A stretch of 64,000 nucleotides of DNA. Source: Mermis nigrescens (lineage: Eukaryota; Nematoda; Enoplea; Mermithida; Mermithidae). Where the stretch lies: NCBI GenBank assembly GCA_036768485.1, contig JAVLUZ010000169.1, forward strand, positions 784,005 to 848,004, in the 5' to 3' direction. Shown one piece after another: positions 10,866 to 23,589 of the stretch (the stretch's first letter is position 1; every line of letters starts with the position of its first letter). The notes beneath the pieces are model-generated. The model ran no database searches. It was not told the DNA's origin and saw nothing but the letters and a program-made list of their open reading frames with translations. The position numbers and the translations under genes were made by a program.

Positions 10866-11069
10866 CACACCTGGGCGTGGGAGGTATCGAGGTATGCACT
10901 TCCCCAGAAACCAGAATACTCCCCTAGAATTCAATTTTTGAAATTTTTTTTGGTTTTTTTTTCGCAATTTTTTAATGCCAATGGATAGTGTTTGATGAGA
11001 CCATTTTTAAGGCCATTTTTTGACCTTGAAAAAAGATTGCCCCAAGAGCTTTGTTGACGCCTACTTATG
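10866..11069 (+). mobile_element. Non-autonomous hAT element, decayed copy
   Basis: It starts CACACCTGGGCGTGG and ends near GCCTACTTATG, with an internal deletion in the middle. Internal family words (TTCGCAATTTTTTAATGCC, GGCCATTTTTTGACC) are clear. No convincing target duplication remains. Confidence 0.7.
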
Positions 11070-12985
11070 GTATTAAAGCGCTGAAATGCATTTCTACCTT
11101 TGAAATTAGCCACGGGTTCTTTTACCTCTGTCAATATGAGCGAAATTGGGCGAGGTTAGCCATTGCTTTATGTGTTTTTTTTGAATACGAGTAAAATCTC
11201 ACTTTGAAAATGCATCACTGTAGTAGGTATAAATTAACGTGAATATGTCTTTTGAAGGCTAGTCTGTATATAAATTTATTAAAGTAAAATGATCTCACAC
11301 ATACGTAAGTCCAAAAAATTTGTAAGTTTCATCTCTTCCCAAAGCTAAGAATAAAAATATTTTGCCACTTCTCCAAATTTCGTTTTCTGTCATGAATAAA
11401 TTGCTTTTTTCTCAAAAAAGTATAAATCCGAGTACAGAGTAGTGAATTAATAATGGGACTGCTGACCATAGATGCATAAAAGGTCAGGGTCGGCAGGGGG
11501 TGAAATCCCAGAAATCCAAACAGTAAATTTAACGTTCACAATTTTTTCTCGTTTAAACGATCAAATAGTAAAAGGCCAGCAAAATATTTCATTGTACCTA
11601 ATATCGCATTTCAAAAGCATTTTTAGTCCACTCTTGACTGCATTATATCACTTTTAACACTATAAAATACAGAAATTTACCGATTTTGAGCGCATTTCAG
11701 GGAACTATTTCATAAAAGTTCAAAATAATCCGACCGGAAAAATTTTGACAACTGTTTTTGTCCCCAAAAATGATGCGAAAAAACGTTTCATCAGCTCCAA
11801 ATTGTCGGACAGTAACATGTCTGGCTGACCGCACCGCTCAGTGGGGGGTAGTACCCCATCACCCATCACCCCCTACGTGCATCTATGCTGCTGACATCAA
11901 CCAAGAGCTTACAAAATTCGCTATTGTTAAATGAAATAAGATTTTTCGAACTATCAAGTCATGCTCTGTTATTATTAATTTGAAAATGAAATCTTCGCCA
12001 TTAAGAAAAATCTATGAAATGAAGTGGTTGTTGGATTTATGCAACTTTTCCGTCATAATTTTGGTAAACTTTACCAATAATACATACTTCTGCTAATTGT
12101 TGCTGATAATTTTTGCCTTTAAAGTCACTGATTGCGCCTCTTTTTGCCCTTTTGCGTTCAAAAGCATATAATCTCTCTAAAATAATCCGAGTGGCTCATT
12201 TGATCAGGCACTTAGCTACAAAGGGAATAGGGGGAGGGCTAAGTCCCCCAAAATTTGAAAAATACAAGTATTTTTTAACAATTTTTTTAAAATTTTTTTA
12301 AATTTTTTCCTTCTCTTATATGTAGAAATCGCTGAGAAACGCTCGAAAACATCATTATTTTTGCCTATCTACAAGCAGTTGTTGAGATATCCGACTTCAA
12401 AATTTTAATCTCCTACAAATTTAGAAGGATAGCTACGTGCTTGCATCTGATCCCGATTTCAGTTTTATTCGGACCATATGAAGCTGATAAAAGATTTATT
12501 TTCAAATGGCTCATGTCGCTTCCCGGGCTGAAATAATCCACCATCAAAATTTTAAAAACTTAATGCCTGCCCTGAATTCACTTGAAATATTTTTAGATCG
12601 TAAAATATTATCCATTGTTCGTTCTTTTAGCGAGTATCTCTTTCTCAGGCGCTCTAGGTAATATAAAGCAAGCAAGTATGTAAAGCTTTCTAGCCGTGAA
12701 TAGCTCAAGACGGTAAAAATGTAAAAAACGCTTGAGAATGTATTATTCATATTTTCAAGATGTTGTTGATCTACTAAAGTCTGTTTCATTAATCCAAGAG
12801 GATTTCAGCAAATCTTTTCCGAGGCTACAGTAAGTCTATTTTCGCTACTAATTGCAGAAGGAAGGGTTTTTCAATAATATTTCTTATGGCATAATTTATT
12901 CTCGTCTCTCAGCTTATCATGCATCATGCGGGTGGAATTCGCGCATTCAGCTTGTCATAAATCGACCATTAAACACAATAGACTA

Positions 12986-13153
12986 TAGTCTGTTTCACAT
13001 AACTTTGTGCATTAATTCTAAGAATTTTCATTGATAATAAGCTGAAGGTTACGATAGTTATATATCAGATCAATGCTATAATCGCAATCTGTCAGCTTAT
13101 TGTCGGGGATAGCTTTAAAATTTATGACTGAAGTTGTGTGAAACAGACAATAG
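12986..13153. mobile_element. MITE with TCTGTTTCACA ends, second copy
   Basis: Bounded by GTCTGTTTCACATAA and TTGTGTGAAACAGAC and reversed relative to the copy at 7,469-7,618. Confidence 0.6.
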
Positions 13154-14675
13154 CGTTTCAAACATCGCCGTAAACTTACATAGGTGTAGACAGGGTTTTT
13201 TCCTGGGGTAGGCACCATCAAATTTTCGACGTCAAACTTCTCGAGAAACATTAGGAGCAATACGAAAATGAAGATGATTTTGCGTTTCTGGTCGAGCTAC
13301 ATGCAATGGTGAAAAAATGAAAAAATTGAGACTGTTTATGCAAAAGCTATTATTTAAAGTGCTCGTAAGACCGATTTTATAGTACCCAGTGCATGCTCAT
13401 AATGCTCTAGATTATGCACCGATTAACTCGATTAACTTTAAATGTTTGAATCGCGCGTTTGGGGCTAAATATAGAAGTAGTAAGTACTGAATTCGGCGCG
13501 AAGCGCCTAAAATGTTTTAGAATTTTGACTGAAAAATAAGTTAAAGGGCGTTAAAGTTATTACATATTTGCCTGAAAAGTCTACATGCTAGAACGTTGTG
13601 CTAATAGCCATGGTCCTCATTTGCACCACCAAACTTTGATTAAAAAGTGCTTTTTTTACTGAAATTTAGGTCGTTTCAAAGACTGAAATTGATAAGTCGA
13701 TAATAAATATTAGCATATTTTGTAGGTGTAGGTCATATTTGGGCTTCGTTGTAAATAACAAGCATTATAGAAAAATTGAGACATCGGGCGCTAAGCGCTG
13801 AAAAATACTGACTTGACTATACTCTGAAGTATGCTGAAACATCATTTGGTGGTCATTTTTAGTTGATTTCAAGAATTCGTAATTTTCTTTTGGGGAGCCC
13901 TTCTTAAACAATAAATTTCTTCTCCAAATGAAAAGCTCGAGCCTCTTCTGTTCCCTGAATGCGCAGACTGCAGCATTAGCTGATCTAAGGGAAATCTATT
14001 ACGGTCCTGGCCCCGAGTGGGTTCCATTAATAGATGTCAAATACTTTTCGCGACGTCTATTATTTATTAGCGTATCAACGGATCTCTGTCACTAGATTGT
14101 GCAAAAATTTTTGAATGAAAAATTCAGTTCAGTATACAGAATGTACTGATAACACTTCTGGTGGGATCTGGGTGGTGTAAAACTCGCAAAAATCCCAAAA
14201 CACATGCTTAAAATTAAATCTGGTGGCCATCGATATTACGGAATCTAACGGATTCTGCAGGGTACGACCCTCCCCCTAACCCGTCTCCTCACATCTATGT
14301 GTGATTACAACTATGCCCGTATCCAGGATTTTATTTTGAAGGCCATAAACAAAATTTTTCAGAAACAACTTTGGACCAAGATGAATTCAAAAAGAAATTT
14401 TTAGAACACTAGAGCCGCACACTTTCCAAATTTTGTAATCTGGATACATTCGATAAGGCGAGAAAGATTACAAGAGACACCTTTTCTTCCACGGCCGCAG
14501 GGACATTGGCGCGCTCAAGCACCGCCCTCCCCCGCCAGTGGAATAAGCCCCAGAATATTTTGCAAAAAATTAATCGTAACACTAAAATCTCAATAAGTTC
14601 AGCCAATCTTTATTCTGAATTCAGCCTAAAAATAAGCAAAGCTGGTCATCAAAATTTCTAATAAATTCTACTCTA

Positions 14676-15190
14676 GTCATAAGTAGCGCGATAGCGCTAC
14701 CTACAATATACCTAGCCATCATTTTTCTTATAGGTTTATCACAGCGAGTGCGAAATTTGTGCCCCCCGTCACAGCAACAACGGCACATACCTGGGAGGTG
14801 CGGGTTTTTCTAATCGATGGATAATTGAAAAATTCGATGCCCGTCTTTTTTTTGTGCACACTCAATACTGAGTTAGCAAAGAGTGTGTAAGTTGTAAACC
14901 AAGGAATCAAATAATTTGCGGAGGGCCAATTTTTTTTAAATGTTGCCCCCGTAATCTAGATTACGAATCTGAACTTAAAATTTCTTTACACTCAATAGTT
15001 ATTACACAAAAGTGTAAAGTATACGGGTTTTTTATTCTTTGCGTGTCTATCAGCTTATCTAGCTCAATTTTGGTTTCTGTGCATTCCAATTGGTTTTATA
15101 GTGTAGAGGGCTACAATATCTCGGAACGTGAAATTTTTTCTCTTTTAAAGCATATATTTCTTCGATCTGTGATCATTTTAGTGTAAAAGG
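14676..15190 (+). repeat. Hairpin/GTGTAAA repeat family, copy G1
   Basis: Begins with the hairpin GTAGCGCGATAGCGCTAC and continues through GTGCGGGTTTTTCTAATCGA. This is the reverse of 26,235 back to about 25,790: both share the TTTACACTCAATA/GTGTAAAG words and TCAGCTTATCT followed by the CAATTTTGGT/TTCTGTGCA segment. No coding sequence is seen. Confidence 0.7.
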
Positions 15191-15214
15191 TTCGAGACGA
15201 AGAAAACTTGCACC

Positions 15215-15451
15215 CACACCTGGGCTTGGGGGGTTTGGGGGGTATGCACCCCCCAGAAACCAATACACCCCCAGAATTCAATTTTTAAATTTTTTCGTTT
15301 TTTTAGCAATTTTTTGATGCCAATGGATAGTGCTCCATAAGAAACGTTGAAAAATGATATTTTTTCACCATTCCACGATTTTCAAAGCCATTTTTTGACC
15401 TTTAAAAAATCTTGCACACCTCCCCCAGAATTTTGGTGCTGCCCACGTATG
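15215..15451 (+). mobile_element. Non-autonomous hAT element with perfect 8-bp duplication
   Basis: It runs from CACACCTGGGCTTGG to GCTGCCCACGTATG. CTTGCACC occurs at 15,207-15,214 and again at 15,452-15,459. The right flank continues as a second copy of the family's own tail (to about 15,487), so it inserted into, or beside, the end of an older copy. Confidence 0.85.
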
Positions 15452-15533
15452 CTTGCACCCCCAGAATTTTGGCGCTGCCCACCTATGGATATATGGCCTG
15501 AATTATTAAATAGATAGGAGGGAACTAGCAAAG

Positions 15534-16163
15534 AAATGCTCCGATGGAACAAAAAAGGTAAATATACTTGAATTTCTTCATTGCTAAGGATGTAAAAGGA
15601 AGGGACTAGGGAAAATTTCCCTATATGCGCAGAAACCATAGGAATGTGCTAAACAGTTAGACTTCCCCTAAACAACGCAAAAATCGAAGTATATTCTGCG
15701 GCCTGTGAAAAATGAGGGTGTAGCCACAAAGCGTATTTAAGTGTTTCGCAAAAGAGCATTGAAGACACTTTCATGACTATTAAATAATCAATAAAATGAA
15801 ATCTTGACCTTCCACAATGCTCTGGAGTAAAACATAATAGTGTAAACTTTACACCTACATGGCCAACTCAATAGCTTTCTTGAAAAACCACAAAAAATTT
15901 CTTTAAATTTTCCAAAATAAAGTAATCAAAATACTCGACATCATAATCGAAATTACTATGGAAAATCTGCAGAAACGCGCATAGGCCGCAGAATATACTT
16001 CGATTTTTTCGTTGTTCAGGGGAAGTATAACTGTTTAGCACATTTCTATGGCTTCTGCGCATATAGAGAAATTTTCCGTAGTCCCCTCCTTTTACATCCT
16101 TAGCACTGAAGAAATTCAAGTATATTTACCTTTTTTGTTCTATCGGAGCATTTTTCCCTAGTA
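15534..16163. mobile_element. Inverted-repeat element F1 (ACTAGCAAAG... ends)
   Basis: Two ~175-bp arms face each other: the left arm starts ACTAGCAAAGAAATGCTCCGA and carries AACGCAAAAATCGAAGTATA; the right arm is its reverse complement and ends CATTTTTCCCTAGT. Between them is ~280 bp with one GTGTAAACTTTACAC palindrome (15,841-15,855). No gene. Related pairs lie at 22,683-23,440 and 51,126-52,425. Confidence 0.8.
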
Positions 16164-16875
16164 TACCACTACTTCATGTTCAGCTCTTAATATACAATAC
16201 TGATTTAATAATAGTCAGGTGCGAAGCGTAAAAAATTATGATTTTTTCAGCTGAAATTTCACTAAAATAACTCAGAAAGCCGGAAGAAATTTATTTAATC
16301 ACAGAGCCAGGATATAAGGTCGTTAAATGCTTGTGAATGTGGCATTAGACGCTATTGCATTCTTGATTTAATTAAACTTAAACACAAGAAAAATAATTTT
16401 GTTCTTCAATAAGACAAAGCTTAAAATGTTATAAAATCATATTATCGAACTGTTTCCGGTCAAATTCAAGTAATTTCTGAAATAACTTGATTTTTTTCCG
16501 TTTACCCAAGTATATTGTAGGTACGCACTGACGCGCTACCTATGATAAAGCATTCGTATATACGTACATATATACATATGTACCATGACATAAGATTATT
16601 TAGTGACTTATGCACCTAACTGTTAAATTATGTGATAGAGAGCCATGGGCATCTGTGTACAAACAAATCAGTTATACTACACTTGACCCATTCCTGACCG
16701 ACCATGCTGTGCATCGGTGGTTTGCACTCTGAACTTCTCCGAGCCCATCCAAATTGATAGACTCCCAAGAATTAAATTTCTGATGCTATTTTGGCGAGCC
16801 CTATTCGACCCTACAGGATTTTTTTGCTTCTTATTTATGGACATAATGCTGTGTCCCCCTGACTTACATGCCAAC

Positions 16876-17134
16876 CCCACGTGGGCGTGGGGGCCTGGGA
16901 GTGGCCCCTAGACGGCCGAATACCCCCAGAAACCAAAATAAAATACTCCCCCTAAATTCGATTTTTGAAAATTTCTGTTACTTTTCGCAAGTTTTTGATA
17001 CCAATGGATAGTACAGTAAGTGCTCGATGAGAAAAATTGAAAAATGCTTTTTTCGCCATAACACCATTTTTAAGACCACTTTTTGACATTTGAAAAATCT
17101 TGCACCTCCAGTATTTTGGTGCTGCCCACCTATA
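16876..17134 (+). mobile_element. Non-autonomous hAT element, right-arm copy
   Basis: The counterpart of 6,690-6,947. Flanks are ATGCCAAC (16,868-16,875) and ATGCCTAC (17,135-17,142), one mismatch, where the left arm keeps a perfect pair. Confidence 0.85.
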
Positions 17135-18399
17135 ATGCCTACCTTTACGAGCTTCACTTAATTCTTAACCTTGAATCGGGCTATGCTTGAACAGCGTGGG
17201 ATTTCATGTAGACAGGGCCAGAAAATTAAGAAATTATCTTTTTTTTGGCTATAAAATAAATGGATACACTCCAAAAACACTTAACGTTTCAGACAATGTT
17301 CGTTCTTTCTAAAACCTAGAAACGTTGAGAAATATCGAAATAATTTTGAATCAGTTAAACAAAATATAGTGAAAAAATGTGTATCAATTTGACAATTTTA
17401 TGCCGGAAAAGAGCTAAAAACGCTTAAAAATCACATTTTTCAAGATTTTTACAAAAAATCGATTATTCTGGAGATCAAAGCCATTTTACGTTACGGGGGA
17501 GGGTGTGAGTAGCCATTCTGGGGAATACAAGTTCCCCTAACCGCAAGAACTCGTAGTCAGGTATCCCCTTATGAGTGATTAATCAGCGGTTTGGTCGACG
17601 TCAAGCACTAACAACCCAAGGTCAAATAAGATAAAAAGCCCCAAAACGTTTTAATCAGCTCACCTAATCAGGCACGTAGCTGGCCCTCCTATTTTTGGGG
17701 CAACACCAATTGTGGGGGTCTAAGCCAGAAATAGCACAAAATAAAGTGTGAAAAAACCTATTTTTCGGTTTTTTTCCTGAATTTCGGGGGGTTCGGACCC
17801 CCCATCCCCCTTCTGTATAATTATTCACTAACCAAATATTATTACAATTTTAATTTTGATTATCGTAAAAGGTCGAATACTGTAATAAATTGTTTACATT
17901 TTCAGAATTGCGATTATTCTAAGGATCAAGCTTTCGAGTGAAAAGGTAAGGAACGGGGAGACCAGGACCTGGCATCAATATGTTTAGGCTTAAGCCAGGC
18001 TTAAACCTGACTTCAAAGTTTAAACATACGTGGCCAATTTAAACCTGGCTCAAGCTGGGCTTAAGTTAAGCCATGTTTAAACATTGAAGTCAGATTTAAG
18101 CCTGGCTTATGCCTAAAGATATTGAAACCGGGCCCAAAAAAGGGGCGCACATTCTAAAGAAGACTGGTAGTTTATCCGAGAAAGCAGAAATAATCTTTAT
18201 GATTCCAACTAAGACAGATATTGTAAGTGCGGAGCACATACACACTCATCGAGTTCGGGCGCTGCTATTCTTAGTAGCTTCCCCGTCAGCTCGTCTTCGC
18301 TGTTCAGATGAGCTATTCGAATAGCTTTCCCGACTACTCATTTTTGCGCTTCGGATAGGCTATTTATAACATACGCCTTGCACTTTAATCCATCGAGGT

Positions 18400-18675
18400 C
18401 ATACGTGGGCAGCAAGAAATTTCTGGGGGCGGGGGGTGCAAGATTTTTTGAAGGTCAAAAAATGGCTTTAAAAACGATGGTGTGGTGATAAAAACACCAT
18501 TTTTCGACGTTTCTCATCAAGCACTATCCATTGGCATCAAAAAATTGCGAAAAAAACGAAAAAAATTTTCAAAAATTGAATTCTGGGGGGTGGGGGGATA
18601 TTTTGATTTCTGGGGGGGGGGGGTATTTTGGTTTCTGGGGGGTGCATACCCCCCAAACCCCCACGCCCAGGTGTG
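18400..18675 (-). mobile_element. Non-autonomous hAT element inserted after arm duplication
   Basis: The element starts CATACGTGGGCAGC and ends GCCCAGGTGTG. ATCGAGGT flanks it at 18,392-18,399 and 18,676-18,683. The left arm has a single ATCGAGGT at the equivalent place near 5,420, an unoccupied site, which proves both the boundaries and the 8-bp duplication. Confidence 0.92.
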
Positions 18676-20553
18676 ATCGAGGTGATGTTTCATCTACGGA
18701 TTAGAGAGCGCAATTTTCTGGGTCATTGAGCAGGATCGGCTTGCGGAAGCAACCAAACACTGGCCAGTGGCCGGTCTTCTGACCTGCGCATTTTTGGACT
18801 ACTCATGATTCTATTTTTGCTTTATTTATTTTACGTATGTAGGTCTACTTTTACGCGTTTTGCCATTTAGTCTTTGTCGCATAGCATTGTTCCAATTGTT
18901 TAATTTAATAACATCATTTCGTGCGTTATGCAAATCAGTCGTCTATGGACCTGCCCGTTGACCGGGTATAAATATCCGTTTCAACGTGCAGAAATCTAGT
19001 TCCGGCTTTTACTTTGTTAAATTACTTTCGTATGCACTTCAACAAGTCGCACGCACTGGAGGCATTCATTGAATAGTTATATTCATAGGTGAGCAGTGGC
19101 AAACCTAGGATTATCGTATGGGGGGAAGGGGCGTGGTGGTAAACTAACCTTTCCATTTAGGTCACAAAATTTAACCTTTACGTAAAAAATCGCTGTCGAT
19201 TTTGAGCGAAAAAATCATTAATAATGGGAAAATCAAGGTGGATGTCTTTCTGACCGCCAAGAAAGCAAATAAATGTCATTAATAGGAATTATCGCTACAT
19301 AACGCCGGAAAAATTTAAGAAATTATGACCACTGTCGACCAAAAATCATTGCAAATTTCTTATTTATATGTCGCCAACTATGTGGAACAATAAAGGGCCG
19401 CCACCGCCTCCCCCAAATCTACCCCTGCAGGTGAGCGTACGGGACGGGGTGGGGTTAAGAGCCCGAGATTACAGTAGACTTCCAAAAATCGATAGTCTTC
19501 TAGAATTAAGTTTTTGACAAGTTTTTTTGGATTTTTGCCGGTTGTGCTTCACCCTGACTCCCGCTAATTCAGAATTTAGGTGCTGCGCATGTATGCCTAT
19601 ATTTATGGAAGTGTCACTCTACTTAAATATAGCTTTTCAAGTACCTATCTAATATTACTGAAGTACGTATGTACAATAGATTGCAAGTTGTGGTAAGCCA
19701 CAGGTTGCCACACAAACTTAGAGTAGGTTCTGAGTGAAACCCGGAATAAACTCCAGTCTACATTTGAGGACGCTGTAGTGATTTTTTTCTTTATACATGG
19801 CATCAACTTACCCGCAAAAAACATAAGAAGCTTTCAATAAAGAAGATAATTTTGATATTCAACATACTTAAACTTAATAGATTTAAGCATATGATTCCAA
19901 ATTGGAAACAAATTTAAATCAAGCACATGCTCGACCAAATCTATACTATTGATAACGATATTTCCAAATAGGATTTTCAAGATCTACAATATTAATTTAG
20001 AGTCGTCTGTCTGTGTGTGTGTGTGTGTCCAAAAAAGTTTTTATTGGATTATTGAGTGATTCTCATGTTTTGGCTAAATTGGCATTCCAGGCCTCTAATT
20101 CCGAATTTTCACCATGGTCCAATCGGACTACTGAATTCCAGAAACAACGGATTAAAAAACGTTTTGTCAGTTCCAACGTCCTAAACAATAGCCGATGAGC
20201 ATATCTTTAATGCACCTTAGGTCAACTTATATTGCGCTATCAACTAATAAAACCGCGAAAAACTCTTTCTGAACATGCATTTTTCTTCGTAGCGCAAAGA
20301 TTTAATTTGAATTTTAACTGTTTTTCAGTCAGGTCCCGGCTAATCTTACTGTAGAATTTGAAGAAAATTCAGGGGTTGGTACTTGGGACGAGTGCCCAAA
20401 CATACCTTATCTATAACGTTAAATTTTTGGTTTTGTTTCTTTAGAGGAGCACAGCTTGGATGTTACTCCCCTCCCCGCATTAGGTTCCTGGGTTTATTTG
20501 ACTTCTGATTCCGTACTGACCACTCAAAATGCAAGAACTGCCCCCGTAAAACA

Positions 20554-22364
20554 ATAAAGACAATTTAAGCGGAAATAACAAAAGGTACTGAAAGGCATGA
20601 TCTATCATTGAGGATAAGCTTGCAGCAAACAAGATATAAAATGATTGCCCTTTTTAACATTTTATAAGGGCTGTCCCAAAAATAGGACGCCAGTTTAGGG
20701 ATACACTGCTCTTTGCCTGTTGTAAGCTGATTGATCGTTTTAGCATTTAAAATATCAGTTCAAGGTCTACAAAACCTGAATATTTTGAAAAGGAATAGGA
20801 AAATATTTAGGAGAGAAATACTGTAATAAAAAAGGTTTACTTTTGAGGTACAGCTTTAGAGACTTTGTGCTCCTCTAATTTCAAGCTTTTTATGTTTCAA
20901 ATTACATGGATTTGTAGTCCTTGAAAAGCTATTTCAAATGATATATTCTTTCATTTAAGCTTATTTGCATGAAAGCGTCTGACATACAAAATAATGTCCC
21001 AAATTTGGGACGGTTCGCAATCCGCAGTCCCCAGTGTATTGTGGACCCTCCTCAACAACACAGATATGGTGCTTTTTTATTCCACTTTACTCGCAGTAAG
21101 TTTTGAACATTACAAGTTTCGCTGTCCAACCGTTGAATTTTACTGGTGGCTTACTAGTAAACATGTCCAAAAAACGTGCTAAAAATTGAATTCTGGGAGG
21201 ATTCTTAGGGTCAACCGGATTCTCGGAGGAAAGGGAGAGGGCTGAATCCCCTATTTCCATGTGTGACAATAACTCATAAATTTCACCGAAATCTTCCTCT
21301 TACTACACTCTAACTCAAGACACACCTCTCTTTAACAAATTTTGCTTCAAATTAACCACATCATTTAATAATTTGAGCGCAATTTTCTTAAATCACGAAT
21401 CCTCTTTTAATAGAAACCTCATCATATCTGTCGCTTGTTTTAAACACATATCTATTTTCTCATGTACCGTACCAATAGGCGGATCCAGATTATCCCTGAG
21501 GGGGACGGTGCGTGGGGGTTTGAGGAGTATGCACCCCGAGAAACCTAAATTCCCCCCAGAAACCAAAATACCCCCTCCTTACCTCAGAATTCAATTTTTG
21601 AAAAACTTTTGTTTTTTCGTAATTTTTTGATGCCGCGAAAAATTTTGCAAAAAATTCAAAAATTAGAAGCAGTTCTGTGCAAAAGGTGCCTAAACTTTTT
21701 GACTTTAGCTAAAACCCGGCGCGAAACGTCGCATCAGTAAACTTTCGACTCCAAAAATTTTTAGAGACCTGAATTACTTCGTTATTTCCAGTTTTTGTTC
21801 ATTTGGAACACAGCCTAAATGCATTCAAGCCGAACGACAAAAAATTTTAAAATTTGTGCAAAAAATGGAATAAAACTATATTAGAATGGCTATCAGGCTA
21901 CCAAGAAAAAGAATAAATTTATTAAATTGGTATTCTTCCGAGGAAAATTTGAAAAATTTCGGTGGTCGATGGCCAAAAATTATTGCAAAGTACATATCCA
22001 TCCCTTATCTCGCCAAATATTTTTGGCCAACGAAGAGGGCCGCTCGCCCGCGCCCTCTTAGATCCGCCCAAGACCGCATCAATCGATTATCTGCTTATCA
22101 GCACTGACCTAGACACAATATTTTTCTTACCTATTCTAATTTCAGACAAACTTATGACAGAACGCGGAATAAGTTATTCTTGAGATAAGCCCTATTCCGG
22201 GAATAGCTATTCTCGTAATAAAACTTATTCTCGTGATAGCTATTCCTGGGTTAAGGGACAAATTGGATGTCCAACGCATGCTGCATACTGTAGTCACGTA
22301 CGCTTTATTTATAAATACACGACGTAAATACAAACGTGCAGTATTTATATAGACGCGTGCGCAC
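20554..22364. other. Non-coding region with repeat fragments
   Basis: No gene is seen. It contains a hAT-type fragment at about 21,507-21,640, a fragment of the TTGGCCAAAAAT repeat (21,960-22,065, also near 4,540 and 41,340), and a run of TTATTC/GAATAAG words at 22,140-22,255 related to the array at 26.7 kb. Frames of 60-85 codons here fall in these repeats. Confidence 0.5.
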
Positions 22365-22619
22365 CACACCTAGGCGCGGGGGTTTGGGGGTATGCAACCC
22401 CCAGAAACCAAAAATACCCCCAGAAATCAAAATACACCCCAGAATTCAATTTTTGGAAATTTTTTAAAATTTTTTCGCAATTTTTTGATGCCAATGGATA
22501 GTGCTTGATGAGAAACGTCGAAAAATGGTGTTTCTATCGCCATACCACCATTTAAGGCCATTTTTTGACCTTCAAAAAATCTTGCACTCCCCCCAGAATT
22601 TTCTTGCTGCCCACGTATG
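22365..22619 (+). mobile_element. Non-autonomous hAT element
   Basis: It runs from CACACCTAGGCGCGG to GCTGCCCACGTATG. Flanks are GTGCGCAC (22,357-22,364) and GTGCGCAA (22,620-22,627), seven of eight matching. Confidence 0.85.
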
Positions 22620-22682
22620 GTGCGCAACAGATAAAGTATGCATTGCTGCATTGACTCAATGGGACTCGCCGAATATTACCAA

Positions 22683-23440
22683 ACTAGCAAAGAAAAATGC
22701 TCCGATGGAACAGAAAAGATGAATATACATGGAATGTGGATTATTAAGAATGTAATAGGAGGGGACTAGGAAAAATCTATCTAAAGTCGCAAAATCTGCT
22801 GAAAATCATACTTCCTCTAAGCAACGGAAAAAACCGAAGTACATTCTGCGGCCAATAGATTAAAATAAATATTTAGCCATAAAATGAGTGAAAAAGCAGC
22901 ACATTAGCTACGCAGTAGCTATGGGAAGTGATGTTGAGTAAACTAACAGTCTCTCTAAGCCAATTGAATGAATGGTTTAAAACAGTAGGAAACACTTAAG
23001 TTGACTTGAAACAGACTAAATGTAGGTATACTAGCATGCCCTTGAGGATTGTGTGCACTAATCAATCGGCCCCTGCTTTGCTTGCTTTAATGCTCAATAC
23101 AAAATAAAACAACTTTGAATACAATACTACTTAGTTTTCTATCGATCAGGATACGAAGCTAGTCAGCCTTGCTACTTGCCAGCAATTTAAAAAAATAAAG
23201 ATTACAGATTTTGTTTATACACTCTCATCTGAAACTTTGAACATTATTTAAAAAAGACACTTTTTTAGAGGCCGCAAAATATACTCGATTTTTTCCGTTG
23301 CTTAGAGAAAGTATGATTTTTAGCAGATTTTGCGATTTCAGGTCGATTTTTCCTAATCCCCTCCTTTTACATCCTCAATAATCCACATTCCAAGTATATT
23401 CATCTTTTTTATTCCATCGGAGCATTTTTCTTTGCTAGTA
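22683..23440. mobile_element. Inverted-repeat element F2
   Basis: Arms starting ACTAGCAAAGAAAAATGCTC and ending in the reverse complement TTTTTCTTTGCTAGT. Each arm is about 180 bp and ends inward near ATTCTGCGGCC. The ~400-bp interior shows no gene. It lies next to repeat copy G2. Confidence 0.8.
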
Positions 23441-23589
23441 CCCTACTTTTAATTAGCATGATTTGAGTACATCAATCAGTAAACACATAAAGTAGCATAC
23501 CACAATAATGACAGCAGTCCAAGAATGCGGAAAACAATATTGTCCTTAACATCAACATTATCCTTTTTAAACAAGACAACCTTACATTA

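Larger units (their letters stand above)
9306..14675. other. Repeat-rich non-coding centre of the inverted structure
   Basis: No gene is supported over 5.4 kb. Contents: a GC-rich patch at 9,785-9,900; about four imperfect ~90-bp tandem units at 10,395-10,740; a decayed hAT-type element at 10,866-11,069; the reversed TCTGTTTCACA MITE at 12,986-13,153; and, at about 14,165-14,300, a repeat also seen near 4,380, 21,170, 48,130 and 50,150 (words AAAAATTAAATTCT and CTATCGAT). Long frames such as 9,644-9,883 have no recognisable homology. Confidence 0.5.
16421..20553 (-). repeat. Right arm of the 17-kb inverted repeat
   Basis: Reverse complement of 3,371-7,403. The differences are mostly single bases, plus a hAT-type insertion at 18,400-18,675 and a loss of about 165 bp at 19,243. 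The left arm supplies the empty site for the insertion. No functional gene was found inside. Confidence 0.9.

Noticed and set aside
20013..20198. 61-codon frame with MCVCVS start, in both arms
   Set aside because: Starts in a GT microsatellite and shares only what the arm duplication gives; no protein family seen.
3371..20553. Whole 17-kb structure as a third Maverick
   Set aside because: Long inverted ends suggested it, but no polymerase, integrase, ATPase or capsid traces are visible in the centre.
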